From Lycocorax pyrrhopterus obiensis (Eukaryota; Chordata; Aves; Passeriformes; Paradisaeidae), in contig JACSVZ010000011.1 in assembly GCA_014706295.1 (NCBI GenBank), positions 394,663-458,662 on the forward strand: a stretch of 64,000 nucleotides of DNA. The letters are read 5' to 3'. The notes beneath the pieces are model-generated. The model was given only the letters and a program-made list of their open reading frames with translations, was not told the DNA's origin and did no database searches. This document shows, piece by piece, positions 14,461 through 25,300 of this stretch (the stretch's first letter is position 1; each line of letters starts with the position of its first letter). A program made the translations under genes and the position numbers.

Positions 14461-14770
14461 TTCTCTTTCTCTCTGTCCCTGTCTCTCTCTCTCGGCACCA
14501 ACACGCGGCTGGGCCCCAGCAAGCTTTGGCTGCAGGCGGCTCAGCTGTGGCTCGGCTGGACTGCCATTGTCCTGGTGCTCTGTTTCCCGTGGCAACCTCC
14601 CGCACAGGAGCCGTCTTTTCAAGGCTTGGACTCCATGGGGCTGGAAAAAATGACCAGCAGGGGACCTGCGGTGACGGCGGTGCCGTCCGGGCAGCCCAGA
14701 CCTCTTCCCATCACCGGGCCAGAGAAGACTGGCCACCCTTCCTCTTCCCCCTGCTGCCTTAAAAAGACAG
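14170..14770. promoter_or_regulatory. sharply bounded CpG-rich block (CpG island or young insertion)
   Basis: I count 23 CpG dinucleotides between about 14186 and 14716, far denser than the flanks, which are AT-rich and nearly CpG-free. The change is abrupt on both sides. On the minus strand a CRE-like TACGTCA (14782-14788) is followed about 15-25 nt later by a TATA-like TTTTTAAGG (14759-14767) and then the GC-rich body, an order seen in promoters and in retroviral-type LTRs. Long open frames cross the block on both strands (237 codons minus, 201 codons plus), but they read through the simple repeat into Arg/Glu or Ser/Phe runs and are best explained by GC richness. It could be a CpG-island promoter, a solo LTR, or another recent insertion. 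No LTR ends or target-site duplication were identified. Confidence 0.35.
14428..14493. repeat. pyrimidine-only microsatellite (TTTCTC)n with (CT)n tail
   Basis: Positions 14428-14474 contain only C and T on the plus strand (47 bases), built from CTTT and CTCTTT units. The tract then continues to 14493 with only two G interruptions, ending in a CT run. Long mirror-symmetric pyrimidine/purine tracts can adopt triplex (H-DNA) structure, and they are polymorphic in length. It sits in the middle of the CpG-rich block and generates artificial Ser/Leu/Phe-rich or Arg/Lys/Glu-rich translations in every open frame across it. Confidence 0.95.
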
Positions 14771-16020
14771 TCCACTAAAGATGACGTAGAGGAGTGTAGA
14801 ATACACAGTTTGGTCTCCCTCACATAATGGTAAGCTCTGCCTCCTATCCCTATAACTAGGACAACCTGTATGTACTACATTTTGATAATCAGATGGGAAG
14901 TGTTCTACTTTGTTTCTCAGCAATACTTTGTATTCAGTTTTTATTGTCTGTGATAAAAGCTCAACCTCATTATTATCCCATGATTTGGGTGACAGTAGAG
15001 AATGCATCACAGCAAAGCTAAAGCCTAGCTGAGAGCAATTTTACTATTAGAGGCACAATTACTGTCCATTACAAATTCCAGAAATGAGCACAAACATAAT
15101 TTTAATAGGTGACTGTGTTGCAGCAGCATGCAGAGAAAAATGGCATCCCTCCCTCAGCACAGAAGAACAAAGAAATAAATAAAAGACTTTTGGTTGCATG
15201 CTCTGTATTAAACTCAGTCCTGAAGGCATTTGGCTCTTCAGTGAAAAGCAGCCCTGGCTCCTCTGTCTGTTGCAGTTTCACCTGATTTAGTAGACTATTT
15301 CAGGCTCTTGTCCTGCCTAGTTAGGCACCTGTACAGAATGCAGTTAGCTCCAGTCAGTCTGCCTGGGATCTCTGGTTCCTGTTCTCCACAGAAGTTCTAG
15401 TGTACCAGGGTCATGTCTGACTCTTTGCATCCACTCTTCTTGACCCAGAGAAAGGATGGCTGTTTGTGTGAACACTTGGACACTCCTGGGCCCGGAGTAC
15501 AACTGGAGCTGAGAGGGACTTTTTCTTGTTGTTGCTGTTTAAATAGCAGCAACTGAAGCTTAACTGAAGTTGTTTGCATATACTTTCTTTTCACAGTTCA
15601 ATTATTATTGCTTTAAAGAAAGCTTTTTTTTTCCAATAGAAATGAAACTTGGACCAAGGGGCCATTTCAGGAAAGCACTTCCTTATCCTAATAGCTCTAA
15701 ATTCCTGATTTTAAACAACTGCCCAAATGCCATTGATTCTCCATCTCCTAAGAGCTGTTTAGGCAAGTGAATGAAGCAGGTCAGAAACAAATCTGAAGCT
15801 GAAAAAAAAAAATAAATCAATTTACATTGCCCATAACCAGAGAACAGCACAAATGCTAAGGAAGAGGTAAGTGCTGAAACTCAAACTGATCTTTTCTTTC
15901 TCCCAGCAAAACTATTTAATTTAAATAATTTCAAAGTTACATTTACTATAAAAATTACACACACTGTTCCTGTTCCTTTATGAATATCTCTTTATATCAC
16001 ACTCGTGTGCACAAAGAATA
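14771..16020. other. AT-rich non-coding DNA
   Basis: No gene is supported. An A11 run lies at 15802-15812, and a T-rich run ending in 'ccaatag' near 15623-15639 resembles a splice acceptor by chance. Open frames are short. No repeat family was recognised. Confidence 0.55.
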
Positions 16021-16028
16021 CTAAGAAG

Positions 16029-16075
16029 GAAGGCTCTTGAAGAGTGGAGACTTCAGTGAAGGCTCTTGAAGTCTC
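16029..16075 (+). repeat. 14-bp direct repeat, 29-bp spacing, with overlapping 9-bp inverted repeat
   Basis: GAAGGCTCTTGAAG occurs at 16029-16042 and again, identical, at 16058-16071. Overlapping the second copy, GAGACTTCA (16047-16055) pairs with TGAAGTCTC (16067-16075) across an 11-nt loop. This looks like a small local duplication followed by divergence of the spacer. No function is implied. Confidence 0.9.
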
Positions 16076-16370
16076 TAATACGTTACTTGGCGTGGGTTCT
16101 CATTTTCTTGCAACTTCAGTAATTCATCCAGCTATTGCAAGAAATGGGAAGCTGTGTATAGAGGTTCTAGACAACGTAATAGCCATGCCTACATTTTGTA
16201 ACTTTTAAATTAATTTGTGTTCTTGAAGTAACAATATTAACATAATTTGTTGCAGAGGTTTAGTAATATATGACACTTTAGCTACCCAGACATTTGTATT
16301 TGAATAACTGTATAAGGTTACTCATTAGAGCAGGATCTCCAAATATAACTGACTGGTTTTTCTTTCCCAG

Positions 16371-16550
16371 ATGTCTGTCCTCCTGTCCTTGAGTTCCCTT
16401 TTGTTTGGCAGTGTGTTGAGTTTATGGCATTATGACCATATGAAATACAAAAGCTTTTCTGAAGGAATAATAGAGAAATTGTCTTCTGTGCCTTATTTTC
16501 CAATAGAGGATCAGCAGCTCAAATATTTTTTGCCCTCAGGCATTGTGGCT
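16371..16550 (+). other. isolated exon-like segment (hypothetical)
   Basis: A good splice-acceptor pattern (branch-like 'ataactgac', pyrimidine stretch, 'tctttcccag') ends at 16370, directly before an ATG. The frame stays open for 60 codons to a donor-like GTGAGT at 16551, giving a 180-bp, phase-0 segment. The translation starts with a hydrophobic stretch (MSVLLSLSSLLFGSVLS) that could pass for a signal peptide. I do not recognise the protein, no partner exons are visible, and such acceptor/donor pairs arise by chance in 64 kb. It is recorded as a hypothesis only. Confidence 0.12.
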
Positions 16551-16761
16551 GTGAGTGACCCTGGGCAGGGGTTAAGTGTGCACCTTGGACGAGCTCAGAG
16601 GAGTGGTGGGCTGGGGCATGGCATGGGCACCAGCGCTTCATGCTTCATACAGTTATGCCCCGTCCAGGTGTTACTGCAGACCTCTGGCCTTAGAAGTCAA
16701 GTCCGTGGCCACTAAATATAGTTCAGGAGCAGTACAAGAGCAGGGAGTTGATGATTGAGAC

Positions 16762-16900
16762 TCCTTATCACTGCCACTGACTTAAGCACAGTTCTGGCCA
16801 AATCATCTGTTACTCCATTTGTAAAAAAGGAGTAACTAGAGCCCAACGTGTTATGGTGAGCTCAGCTGAACTATGGTGATGTGCTAACATTAAAGAACAT
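16762..16900 (+). repeat. MIR-like SINE remnant
   Basis: The order 'cactgccactgactt', 'tggccaaatcatctgttact' followed by 'ccatttgtaaaaaaggagta' then 'ac', and the downstream 'gtgttatggtgag', parallels the amniote MIR core and tail ('tctgccactgactt ... gcaaatcacttaacctc ... ccatttgtaaaatggggata ... gttgtgagg'). The 'ccatttgtaaaa' anchor and the spacing to the 'gccactgactt' anchor are the strongest points. The copy is diverged and non-autonomous. Confidence 0.5.
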
Positions 16901-17450
16901 GGTGTATAATGCAGTGAAGGAAACAGTGCAAGTGTCTGGGGTCACTATGATAGACTTTCTCTGGGTAAATGACATAAAGACGTAAGTGGTGAGTTTTGAT
17001 TTGGTTTTAATTTAAAGTACACCTATTCAATTAATTTTGCACTAATGCATTGCAGGCACTCTGCCTGTTGTCAGCATTTACATCTGTAAATGTGAATGTC
17101 CAAGGTGTAATTCAGTGGCGTTAATTCTTATTTCACTTCATGGGAAAAAGAAACAGAACAAGGAGTTAAGTGCCTTTTTTTTTTTTTTTAAATTCTGTGT
17201 CAATAATCCAACTATCTTAAATGTATATTTATTCTATGTTTGAAATGCAAACTATTCAGAATGCTATGACAGCTATGAAAAACACAGGGCTTGGAAAACT
17301 GGCAGTTTTTGTGGTTTTGGGGTTTTGAGTAAAGTTTCACAACCAATCAGCCCAGAATAATGTCCGGTAAAGGCATTTCTGCTTGTTAGTCTGTTTATTT
17401 ATTTACTTTGGCATTGTGAGGCAAGGCAAGACACATTTGGAGGAAGGTCA
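16901..17450. other. AT-rich non-coding DNA with a T15 run
   Basis: A T15 homopolymer lies at 17175-17189, and a T/G-only stretch ('gtttttgtggttttggggtt') is near 17307. No gene or recognised repeat family was found. Confidence 0.6.
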
Positions 17451-18950
17451 GTGAAAATACTCCAGATCTGTCCAAGGGGCTGATGCTGGAAAGTGCTGAG
17501 GTCCTGCTGCTGTTGAGGAGGTGGTCAGCACCCCTCTAAGTCAGTGGTCAGTCAGGAGCGGGCTGGAACACAACCTGCCTGCTCGGGCAGTGTGGGCACT
17601 CACAGCCTTCCCAAGGAATTTGCACAGAAAGCAAAATCAGTATTGGGCCCATTTGCCTTTGGTTTGGTGGCCAGTGGATTTTGTGTGTCTCCTTCTCTGC
17701 TGGTGGCCCTGATCTCATCTGCATCACTGGAGACCTACCCTTTGCTTGATGCTGTGTGTTTTCCAGTAGCCTTGCCATCCAGGCACCCAGCCTGCCCTAG
17801 TGGCCAAGCCTGAACTATTTAACTGGGCACTGGCAGAGACTTTGAAGACAGTGGATGCTGTCTGTGGTTCCTGTCCCTGCTCTCCAAAATATGTTAACAT
17901 GTAATACAGTATTTTGCTCGTGGGTTTATGTCCTTGGGATGTTAGGATGACTTGAGTTCAGGAGGGGAGATCTCTCAGGGGGAATATGTTTGCTCAATGG
18001 TTTGTTCAACACATTCTGGGGATTTCCAGTGGGAAAGGCTCCCCCTGCTCAGCTGTCACTGGGTGTACTGCCCAAGGGGGGATGGAGGATGGCTCCAAAA
18101 GGACTTAGGTGTTTCCTAGGGAACACAGGCAGTCCTGGGGCTCATGGTTACTTGTCCCACTAGTTGTCACCCTGTCTTGCTTACAGTGGTGCCGAAGCCC
18201 CGGTGCCACAGGGAGCCGAGCTGTCCTGGCAGCAGAGCCCACGTGAGCCTCACGGCACAGGCTGTGCTTGGCACTGGGGCCGGGAGCCTTGTGTGCAAGG
18301 TCCAAATCAGGGGTGCTTTCCTCTACAGCTTCTGTTTGTGTCCTTCAGTGTGACAGATGGGGCAAATATTCACCACCAGGAGGCCTCTGGAGAGGAATGA
18401 ACAGTTCAGAGAAGCAAAGGCTGCTTTCCCATCCTGCAGCAGTCCCCCAGCCCCTGTCTCACAGGCAGGGTCTCCACAGGCCTCTCTGCAGCCATAGACC
18501 CAGAGAACATCACATCCCAAGGAAGATCTGACGTTTTGTTGTGACAGCCACCAGCCTTGCCAGCAGGCTTTGTGGCACATCAGTGCGCCAAGGGGACTCA
18601 TGGTCAGACGGGCCTGGCCATGCCGAAGTACCAAGCACCAGCAGCACCTCGGCTGTGGCAGATCCCAGAGGAGAATCTGCGGCGATTTCCTGAGAGCACT
18701 GCCACCTTGTGTCTGTCCATCCTGCGCTGTGGCAGTGTCACGTCCTGGCAGAGACCAGCACATGTGCTACCTATGAAAGATCAAGAAGTCACTCCATGGC
18801 CTGAGGTAGCTATGGAACACTGCTGGCTGTCCCCTCCACCAGCATCTCTCTCATGACAGCTGCAGAAGTAGAGCTTGCCTGTGCAGCACTGTCTGCAACA
18901 CTCCCTCATGTGAGACAAGGGTGACAGAGCATAGCACAGGCTATGTCCAG
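17451..18950. other. GC-richer non-coding patch
   Basis: Base composition rises clearly and open frames lengthen (up to 146 codons on the minus strand at 18323-18763), but frames overlap on both strands and no family is recognised. At 18187-18196 the string TGGTGCCGAA would match the start of a primer-binding site for tRNA-Phe, one base after '...ttaca'. No LTR or retroviral coding remnant was found beside it, so this is probably coincidence. Confidence 0.4.
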
Positions 18951-19640
18951 ACAGCAAGAGGAGCCTGGAATACCATCAACAGTCCTATCTAATAGCTGAT
19001 GGCTCTGTGCAATATGTGAAGAGAGGCTAGAGTGTTTGGTCTTCTTCTTTAAGGTGAAAGGTCAATTCTAGTTCTCCCCATCCTTTCCTGGGTGCCCAAA
19101 CAGATTGTTCAGAGCAGCATGCTTCCATCAGGCCTATTCTGCACTACATTAGTTTAATGGCACTGTCACTATGAATTGCAAACTTTCTCAGCTCCCCCCT
19201 GTGCTGGTGAAACATGGCAGCATAAGGAACATCTGTTCTCTTACCCTTCGCTGGAAATGGGAAACTTCATATTGCATTTTTGTTATTAGCCTTATTTGGA
19301 TGCCAGTGGTTTTGTTTCTAAACACATCAAGGCAGCTGAATAACCTTAATTGAGTACTACAGAAAAAGCATGCTTTCATGCAAATGCAGCTGCCAGCATA
19401 ATTATTAGGACAATACTGAACTTCTATTCCTGAGATCGGTTCCAGTTCCTTGGTTTTTATATTGCTCCCTTGCTGCTGAATTTCATTATAAATATCTCCA
19501 CAAAACCTGATCTATAGTTAGGCAGTAAACAAGTTAAATCCTTAATTTAAAAAGCCAAACAAACCCGACTATTACAATGTGAATTTGAGCCTTTATTTAT
19601 ACACAAAATAATTACCCAGTTTTCACTAGGAATAACTACC
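18951..19640. other. AT-rich non-coding DNA, no gene seen
   Basis: Only short, unremarkable open frames. No simple repeat of note and no recognised family. Confidence 0.55.
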
Positions 19641-19697
19641 ACAGGTAAAACTCTGCCTTACATGACTTCAAATGGGCCCCAAGATTTTTACTGCAAT
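19641..19697. repeat. ancient amniote repeat fragment
   Basis: The segments 'caggtaaaactctgcc', 'catgacttcaaatgggcccc' and 'aagatttttactgc' follow the order of the 'ggcaaaactcccattgacttcaatggg..caggatttcacc' phrase typical of a very old sauropsid repeat. The fragment is short and diverged, and the family name is unknown to me. Confidence 0.35.
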
Positions 19698-20547
19698 TTC
19701 ATTAAAGACAACAGATTTTTGCAGCTCCTATGGAAGGTGACAGTATGTATAAATAGAATCAATTCAATAATTTGCAGATTTAATTATGATGGATTCATTG
19801 TTATTGCATGATCAACCACAGTACACAATGGGCAATTAAGCAGAGTGCACATATACAACTCTCTAGTCCGCCCATTATGTAGAATCACTTCATTATTAAG
19901 CCTGAGGGCAAGTCAGAGAACAAGATTACAGCAAGAGTACAAAAAGGGGCAGAATCTGCTCCAATAACTTTGGTGGTGTCTTTCTGTGCTGCAAGGTACA
20001 CACATCCTTTGTGATATGCACACCTTCAATGGACCTTCATGAAAATATTTCACTTTTATCCTATCTCCTATACCAGCTTACTAGAGCATTCCAGGAAACT
20101 GCTAGCCAGGTGTGGCTTGTTCGATTTTTGGTAGATTTACCTACGTTTGGAGAGGTTTTTGGTGAAACCTGAACATCAGGCTTCTAGTGTAAATGATATG
20201 GGGAGGCTTTTTACCCTGATGATTTAATTAGGTTTTATTTTCTTTTAGACCCACAGCAGAATTCAAGGCTGCTTTGGGTCACCCATGAAGTATGTTTGGT
20301 TTAATTCCTAGGAAAGATGTGCTCATTGCCACAGAACAATTGTCTCTAGTGTCACATTGGTAACAGTTTCTCTTTAAGAAAGGCAGGCTGTGAGACCAGT
20401 AATCCTGGCCAGGTCAGGATTGTGTTGTATCAGCAGAACTTTTGTGGGGAAGCTTGCACAGCACGTGCCTGCCCTGTCTGGCTCAGTCCATTGTCTTCAC
20501 AACTAATAACTTTTACTCCAAATTTAAAGAGGTGCAAAGTTCAGCAA
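19698..20547. other. AT-rich DNA; 19740-19900 may be a conserved regulatory stretch
   Basis: Between 19740 and 19900 there are several homeodomain/SOX-like strings (TTTAATTA, CATTGTTATTG, ACAATGGGCAATTAAG). The stretch lacks homopolymers and repeat signatures, which is how many conserved non-coding elements look. This is a guess from texture only. The remainder shows nothing. Confidence 0.25.
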
Positions 20548-20615
20548 GCCAGATTTAGTCTGGGGGTATCTTTACTGAAGTCAGTGAGGCTTGTAAACTT
20601 GGCCTGATATCTGGT
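20548..20615. repeat. ancient amniote repeat fragment
   Basis: The text 'gccagatttagtctgg', 'tttactgaagtcagtgaggc' and 'tggcctgatatctggtg' resembles the 'ccagattctcagctggtgtaaatcag..ccattgaagtcaatggagc' phrases of an old sauropsid repeat with internal inverted symmetry ('gccagattt' and 'gatatctgg' at the two ends). The fragment is diverged and incomplete. Confidence 0.35.
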
Positions 20616-22439
20616 GTTGGAGGAGTGAACATAAGAACAATTCTTCAACTGTTTGTTTTCTTTTTTATGATCACAGAACAAGGCAATGCAGCAAAGTGTT
20701 GCATGCTACTGCTCTCAAAGCATAAGTCACAAAGGACGCTGGACTCAGGTTTTGGTTTAATTAATACTAGAAGTTTCCACTAGGTTTGTGCTCATTTCTG
20801 TATCCTGCAATACCTCCTCACTGAGAAACAGACTCCCTGGTCTGGTCATTTGAAGTTGGAAATCTGTACTGACGGTAGTGTACTTATTTGCTTCATAAAA
20901 CTCGTATTTCCCTAAAGCTTTATCCACTGGTATTGTTGCACATAGTGCAATAGTGTAGTGTAATTATCAGCTGATCAATTAAACCCATGCCTGGACCCCA
21001 ATGCAGTCTTGCCTGTGCTTCTAGCAGTTTAAAAAAAAGGCAAAACTGCCTGTGAACTTTTGTATGTGTTGATATTAGCCAGTTGCATATGCTACAGCCA
21101 AAGACTGAAAACAAAGAACAAGCACCATCCTGACAGGGGAAGTTGGGTGTGGCAGAATTTATTCAGTGCTTTGCTTGGCCTATTTTATTCTATTTTAACA
21201 AATCTGCATTAGTAAGTTTACAGTGGTTTGTAGTTTGAGTACAGTGTGTGCTATGATGTATGTGTGATTTGCTATTAGTAAAAAAGTCCTGAATGCACTA
21301 TTTGCAGAGCCTAAGTAGACCTTCCATGCAGTTCAGCATGGTATGTTTCCCATCATCACCTTTGGAGCTCTGATGTTGAAAACACAGGACCAAGTCCTCT
21401 TGGAGCTAAAGTCTGTAGCCGCCTCTTTTATGAATCAAGGATGGAAAATTCAATGCAGCCAGGGCACTCCAGTGTCCTGAGATGCCAAATTGTTGAATAA
21501 TCCCATTTTTTAAATCTTTCCAAGGAGATTTCTGTCTTGGGGAATGGATGTGAGACCCTTCCTCTCCTCTGACCAAGCCAGTTCCTCGGAGTTCGCGTGG
21601 GCTGTGACTTGTGCTTCCAGGTCAGTGTCATCACTTGCTGTACATGACACCTGGGGTACCCTTGACTTCCCCAAGCCAAGCAGGGGTGATGGGAGTCTCA
21701 CGGAGTATGCTGGTGCCACTTGCTCCCTTCTGCTTTGCAGCCCAGAGCAGGGGTGCCATGCTGGATGCCCCAGCAAGGGTAGCTGGCATTGCCAGCACAA
21801 GTTGCTCCATTGCAGAGGCAGGAAAGAACAGGAAACAAGTGGTGACTAACAGTCCACATTCTTTGCTTTTGAGGCAGCAGAGCCACACACAGCCCCTCAC
21901 TCAGGGCAAGCTGCTCAGGCACAGGCTAGTCCTTGGTAAAATTCATTGCATCTGGTGCTGCTCATTTCCTTTCAGTTTTTATCTAGTCTTTCTGTGTTTC
22001 CTGTTAGCACCTAATGCCATTTGGGACAGCACAGGGACTGCTGCTCACTGTGCGTTTGCTGTGCAGAGACCAGTAGGAGCTAGTGGTTACAGCATTGTGG
22101 TCCAGCTGGCATGTGTTTTGGTGCATCCTACCTGTACCTTTCCATGTTCTTGCTCTTGCAGTAGGTGCAGTGCCAAGGATGAGGAGCTGGGGCACTGAGG
22201 GAGCTCAGTGAAGTCTATTAAATGGATCCTGTGTTTCTGCTGGAAAGGACTAAGGGAAACAAACAGCAAAGACCAGAAAGCCATGTGTAAAATGTGGATT
22301 CTGTTTTTTTTTCTCATGTGTCTCGCTCTCTGACTATCTTTTATTTGTACTGATATAACCATCCACTTGAATATTTTCAGCATTTCTCAGGTCTGTGAAC
22401 TTCGGTTTTTATAGGGTGAGCTTGTTTGCCAGGCAGGTT
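20616..22439. other. mixed-composition non-coding DNA; GC-richer at 21.54-21.91 kb
   Basis: A 195-codon plus-strand frame (21611-22198) runs through the GC-richer patch, but three to four other frames on both strands are also open there, and the translation shows no domain, repeat or signal I recognise. I treat it as chance. No repeat family was identified. Confidence 0.5.
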
Positions 22440-22790
22440 TTCCTCAAACTCTCCTGGTGCCAGTAATTAAGGGATTATTGTAATTACCTCACTGGTGCAG
22501 ATATTGAGTATTAGTGCTTAGGCTGAATGTGCCCACTTTGATTTCTCTACAGTGACGCTAGGTAGGCTGTGCTTGAGCTCTGCTCTAAATGAGCACAGTG
22601 CCATTAATGACAGCGCTTTTACAACGGGCACTTTTGTGCTTAAGAAGCTTTTTATACCTTAATCCAACCTGATGCAAGCTACCTATGCAAATGCATTACA
22701 GGTACAATTTACTTCATGGCATTAACAAAACTTAAAAACTGATTTGGACTGCATTGTGAAGTGTTTAATGAGCTGTGTGTCAGATCCTTG
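22440..22790. promoter_or_regulatory. candidate conserved regulatory stretch (motif texture only)
   Basis: This segment has a dense set of transcription-factor-like strings: CAGTAATTAAGGGATTA, TTGTAATTACC, CCATTAATGACAG, and an octamer ATGCAAAT (22685-22692) lying inside the palindrome ATGCAAATGCAT. It lacks repeat signatures. Such composition is common in vertebrate developmental enhancers, but only cross-species alignment could show conservation. Confidence 0.22.
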
Positions 22791-25184
22791 GAGCTGGCTG
22801 AAGTCCTCTGGCTGTAAGTCAGCATGTAATGCTTTCCTTTCCCTGTCCTGTGCCTGACACTAGCCTTAGTGCTTTGGTCCTTCCAAGCATGAGAGTTCTT
22901 CTCATTTACACTGGCCTTCAGGGATCATAAGGAATTGAAAAATATTGTAGACTCTTTGTGGGTCCCCTTCCTCCATGCAGCTGCAGCAGGGATGGTGTGG
23001 CATGCTGCTGACGGCCACTTTGCCGTGGTCCAGGTGCAAGGGAAGCCACAGCCAAAGCACACACATCTGCCACCCCAAGTGGATACAGCATACCAGCAAA
23101 TGTGCTCCTGCGAGTTCTGAGCAGAGGCCTCACCTTGGACCGAGCACTACGAGGGAGCAGAGCAGCGCTGCTGGAACTTCTGCTCTTGTGGTTCAGCATA
23201 TCCAGCACGCCTGCCTTTCCAGGCCTGTTCTCAGTGACTGCTGTGCCTTACCACATCTGGCTCTTTCATGTTTGGCCTGAAATAGCCTTTCTCCTAATGG
23301 CAACTTCTCCATTGCACACAGGCTCCTGAGTTGATGATAACATTACGTTTCCCTGTAAGCTGTGTATGTGAAGCTGTGTCTTGTTTCTTGTCTTATTTCA
23401 TCTGCTGTAATTAAACTGGTGATGAAACCATTCAGGTCCTGAATACCCTTGCACTGTGGTCAATACGAAGTTCTAACACCCATGAGAACGAAGTGTGATC
23501 TTCAAGTTCCCTTGCAGATTATTATTTTTTATTCTGTGCTTTGCCCTTCTCCCTTTCTAAACCAGCTATAAAAGCATTTGTGCTGTAGGACAAACTGTCC
23601 CTCATCTGCACCGTGAGAGAGCCCATGCTCTAAGTGCCTGCTCCTCATTCACAAATGACCTGAAGCAGTAACAATGCCCACAGAGAAATAATCTCTACCA
23701 TTTCTACAGCCTTTAATTTTTGTTTGTCCTTGTGCCATAGAGGTTGTATATTATGTATGCCATCCTCGCTTGCTTCCTGTTCCTGGCCAGCTGTGGATTG
23801 ATGATAGCATCTTCAAGTTGTTGGACTTCCTCTTCTTGTCTTTAATCTTTTGGTTTCAAAATGACCCCCCACATTTACAGTTACCGACCACAGCAGGCAG
23901 ATAGCAGCAGCTGGTAGCCAACCAGACAACACTGAGTACATTTTAAAAACAAAAAGAGATCTGTTCTTTAGGTTATATAAGAGGATTTAGCTAAGATTTA
24001 GTGAAACAGAGTAATTTCTGAAATGTTTGGCAGTTAATATATTAAATGTTCTAATTCTGGACATTTTCAAATTCATGTTGGTCCAATTTGACTCAGCTGT
24101 ATTTGTAGAAACAGTGATAGCCAGTAACACACATATGCTACATAGTATATAAATTCAAAATGTAGCAACTGAAAGAGAATTTTATACTCCGTGAACTTAC
24201 TTGACTTGCAACAGACTCCTTCCTATCACACTATGCGTTACTATTACTAAAGACTGCAGTTCAGGAAAGCAACACATTTTCTTTAGTTAACACCTGTCCT
24301 TAAAGCCAGGCTAAAGCAAGCCTAATGTAACCCTCCAGTTCTTCAGAAGCAAAGCCACAGGTTATTTTGCTTCCTCTTCCTTTCCTTCTTCATAAAAATC
24401 TAGTTTCACAGGGCACAGAGCCTGACTGAGCTGAAGAGCAGATGTTTTGAAAAAAGTCCTGGCTATAAGCCGCTTTTTTGTCTTTTTCTGGTTGGTTTTG
24501 TTTGAAGATTGAGAGGGAAATGTACCTTATTGTGCATTATTCCAAGATGTATGAAAAGTAAGAGCAAGTCAGGAAATGCAGATTTTCTTCGGTCAAGTGC
24601 CTTAGACCCCCCAGTTGGGAGTGCAGCCAATGTACAACTTGCACAACTGAAGCATCCACATGTGTCAAGATTAGGAAGATGAGACAAATTCATTAGTTTG
24701 CTGCTAGCACGCACTACTCATTTCTAACTGCTTTTAAAACTTATTTTTATGCTACAATCATGCAATTCTGCTAATGAAGCTATAATTCTATGTTGTTAGC
24801 ATCAGAGTCTAAACCTGGGCTGGTAGTAGCAAGTCTTGCTTCTGACGTTTCTTCAACCATGACCTATTGTTGTACCTTCAAGACACTGCAAGTTCTTGCT
24901 TTCCTCATTCCAATCACAACCCCAGATGTCTACATTTCAATATAAAACTTAAGTGGTTTATTGTAAAAGTTTTATCTAAGGTTATTATTATCTACCCAAT
25001 GTTTCATTATGAGGGAAGTTGTGTTTATCATTTGGGAATCATGGCCACAACCAGGAGATCTATATTCAGTTCATGATGTTTTAACTTAGGCCTCAACCCT
25101 GCGGTGTCTCAGGTCCTTTGGCTAAAGCCAGTTGGGCATGATCAGTATCATGAACTGGTAGAGGAAGGTAGAGGGTTTATGTCC
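22791..25184. other. non-coding DNA, no gene seen
   Basis: Frames are up to about 100 codons in the GC-richer part (22.9-23.3 kb) and open on both strands. A TATA-like CTATAAAAGC occurs near 23568 without other promoter features. No repeat family was recognised. Confidence 0.5.
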
Positions 25185-25300
25185 TCTAATCTGTTAGCTC
25201 CTCTTAGCTCCTGCTTAATTTATAAAATGGGGACTATGTCATAAAAGTTCCTTTATCAGCTTGTTTTTAGGGTTCTTTGAGTAGCTTTGGTCCCAACCAT
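25185..25300 (+). repeat. MIR-like SINE tail remnant
   Basis: 'taatttataaaatgggga', then 'ttcctttatcagcttgtttt' and 'tagggttctttgag', corresponds to the 'catctgtaaaatggggataat..ttcctttctcacagggttgttgtgag' tail of amniote MIR-type SINEs. Only the 3' half is recognisable. Confidence 0.4.

Noticed and set aside
14110..14823. 237-codon minus-strand and 201-codon plus-strand open frames as genes
   Set aside because: Both cross the pyrimidine microsatellite, several other frames are open over the same bases, and no domain is recognisable. GC richness explains the lack of stops.
18187..18196. TGGTGCCGAA as a tRNA-Phe primer-binding site of an endogenous retrovirus
   Set aside because: Only ten bases match well, no LTR ends or retroviral coding remnants flank it, and a 10-mer match to some tRNA is expected by chance in 64 kb.
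20630..20645. 'aacataagaac' as the tail of an antisense CR1
   Set aside because: The sequence that should follow (the complement of 'ggacctttggtctgacccag') is absent.
21611..22198. 195-codon plus-strand open frame
   Set aside because: It overlaps open frames on both strands in a GC-richer patch, and the translation has no domain, family likeness or splice support.
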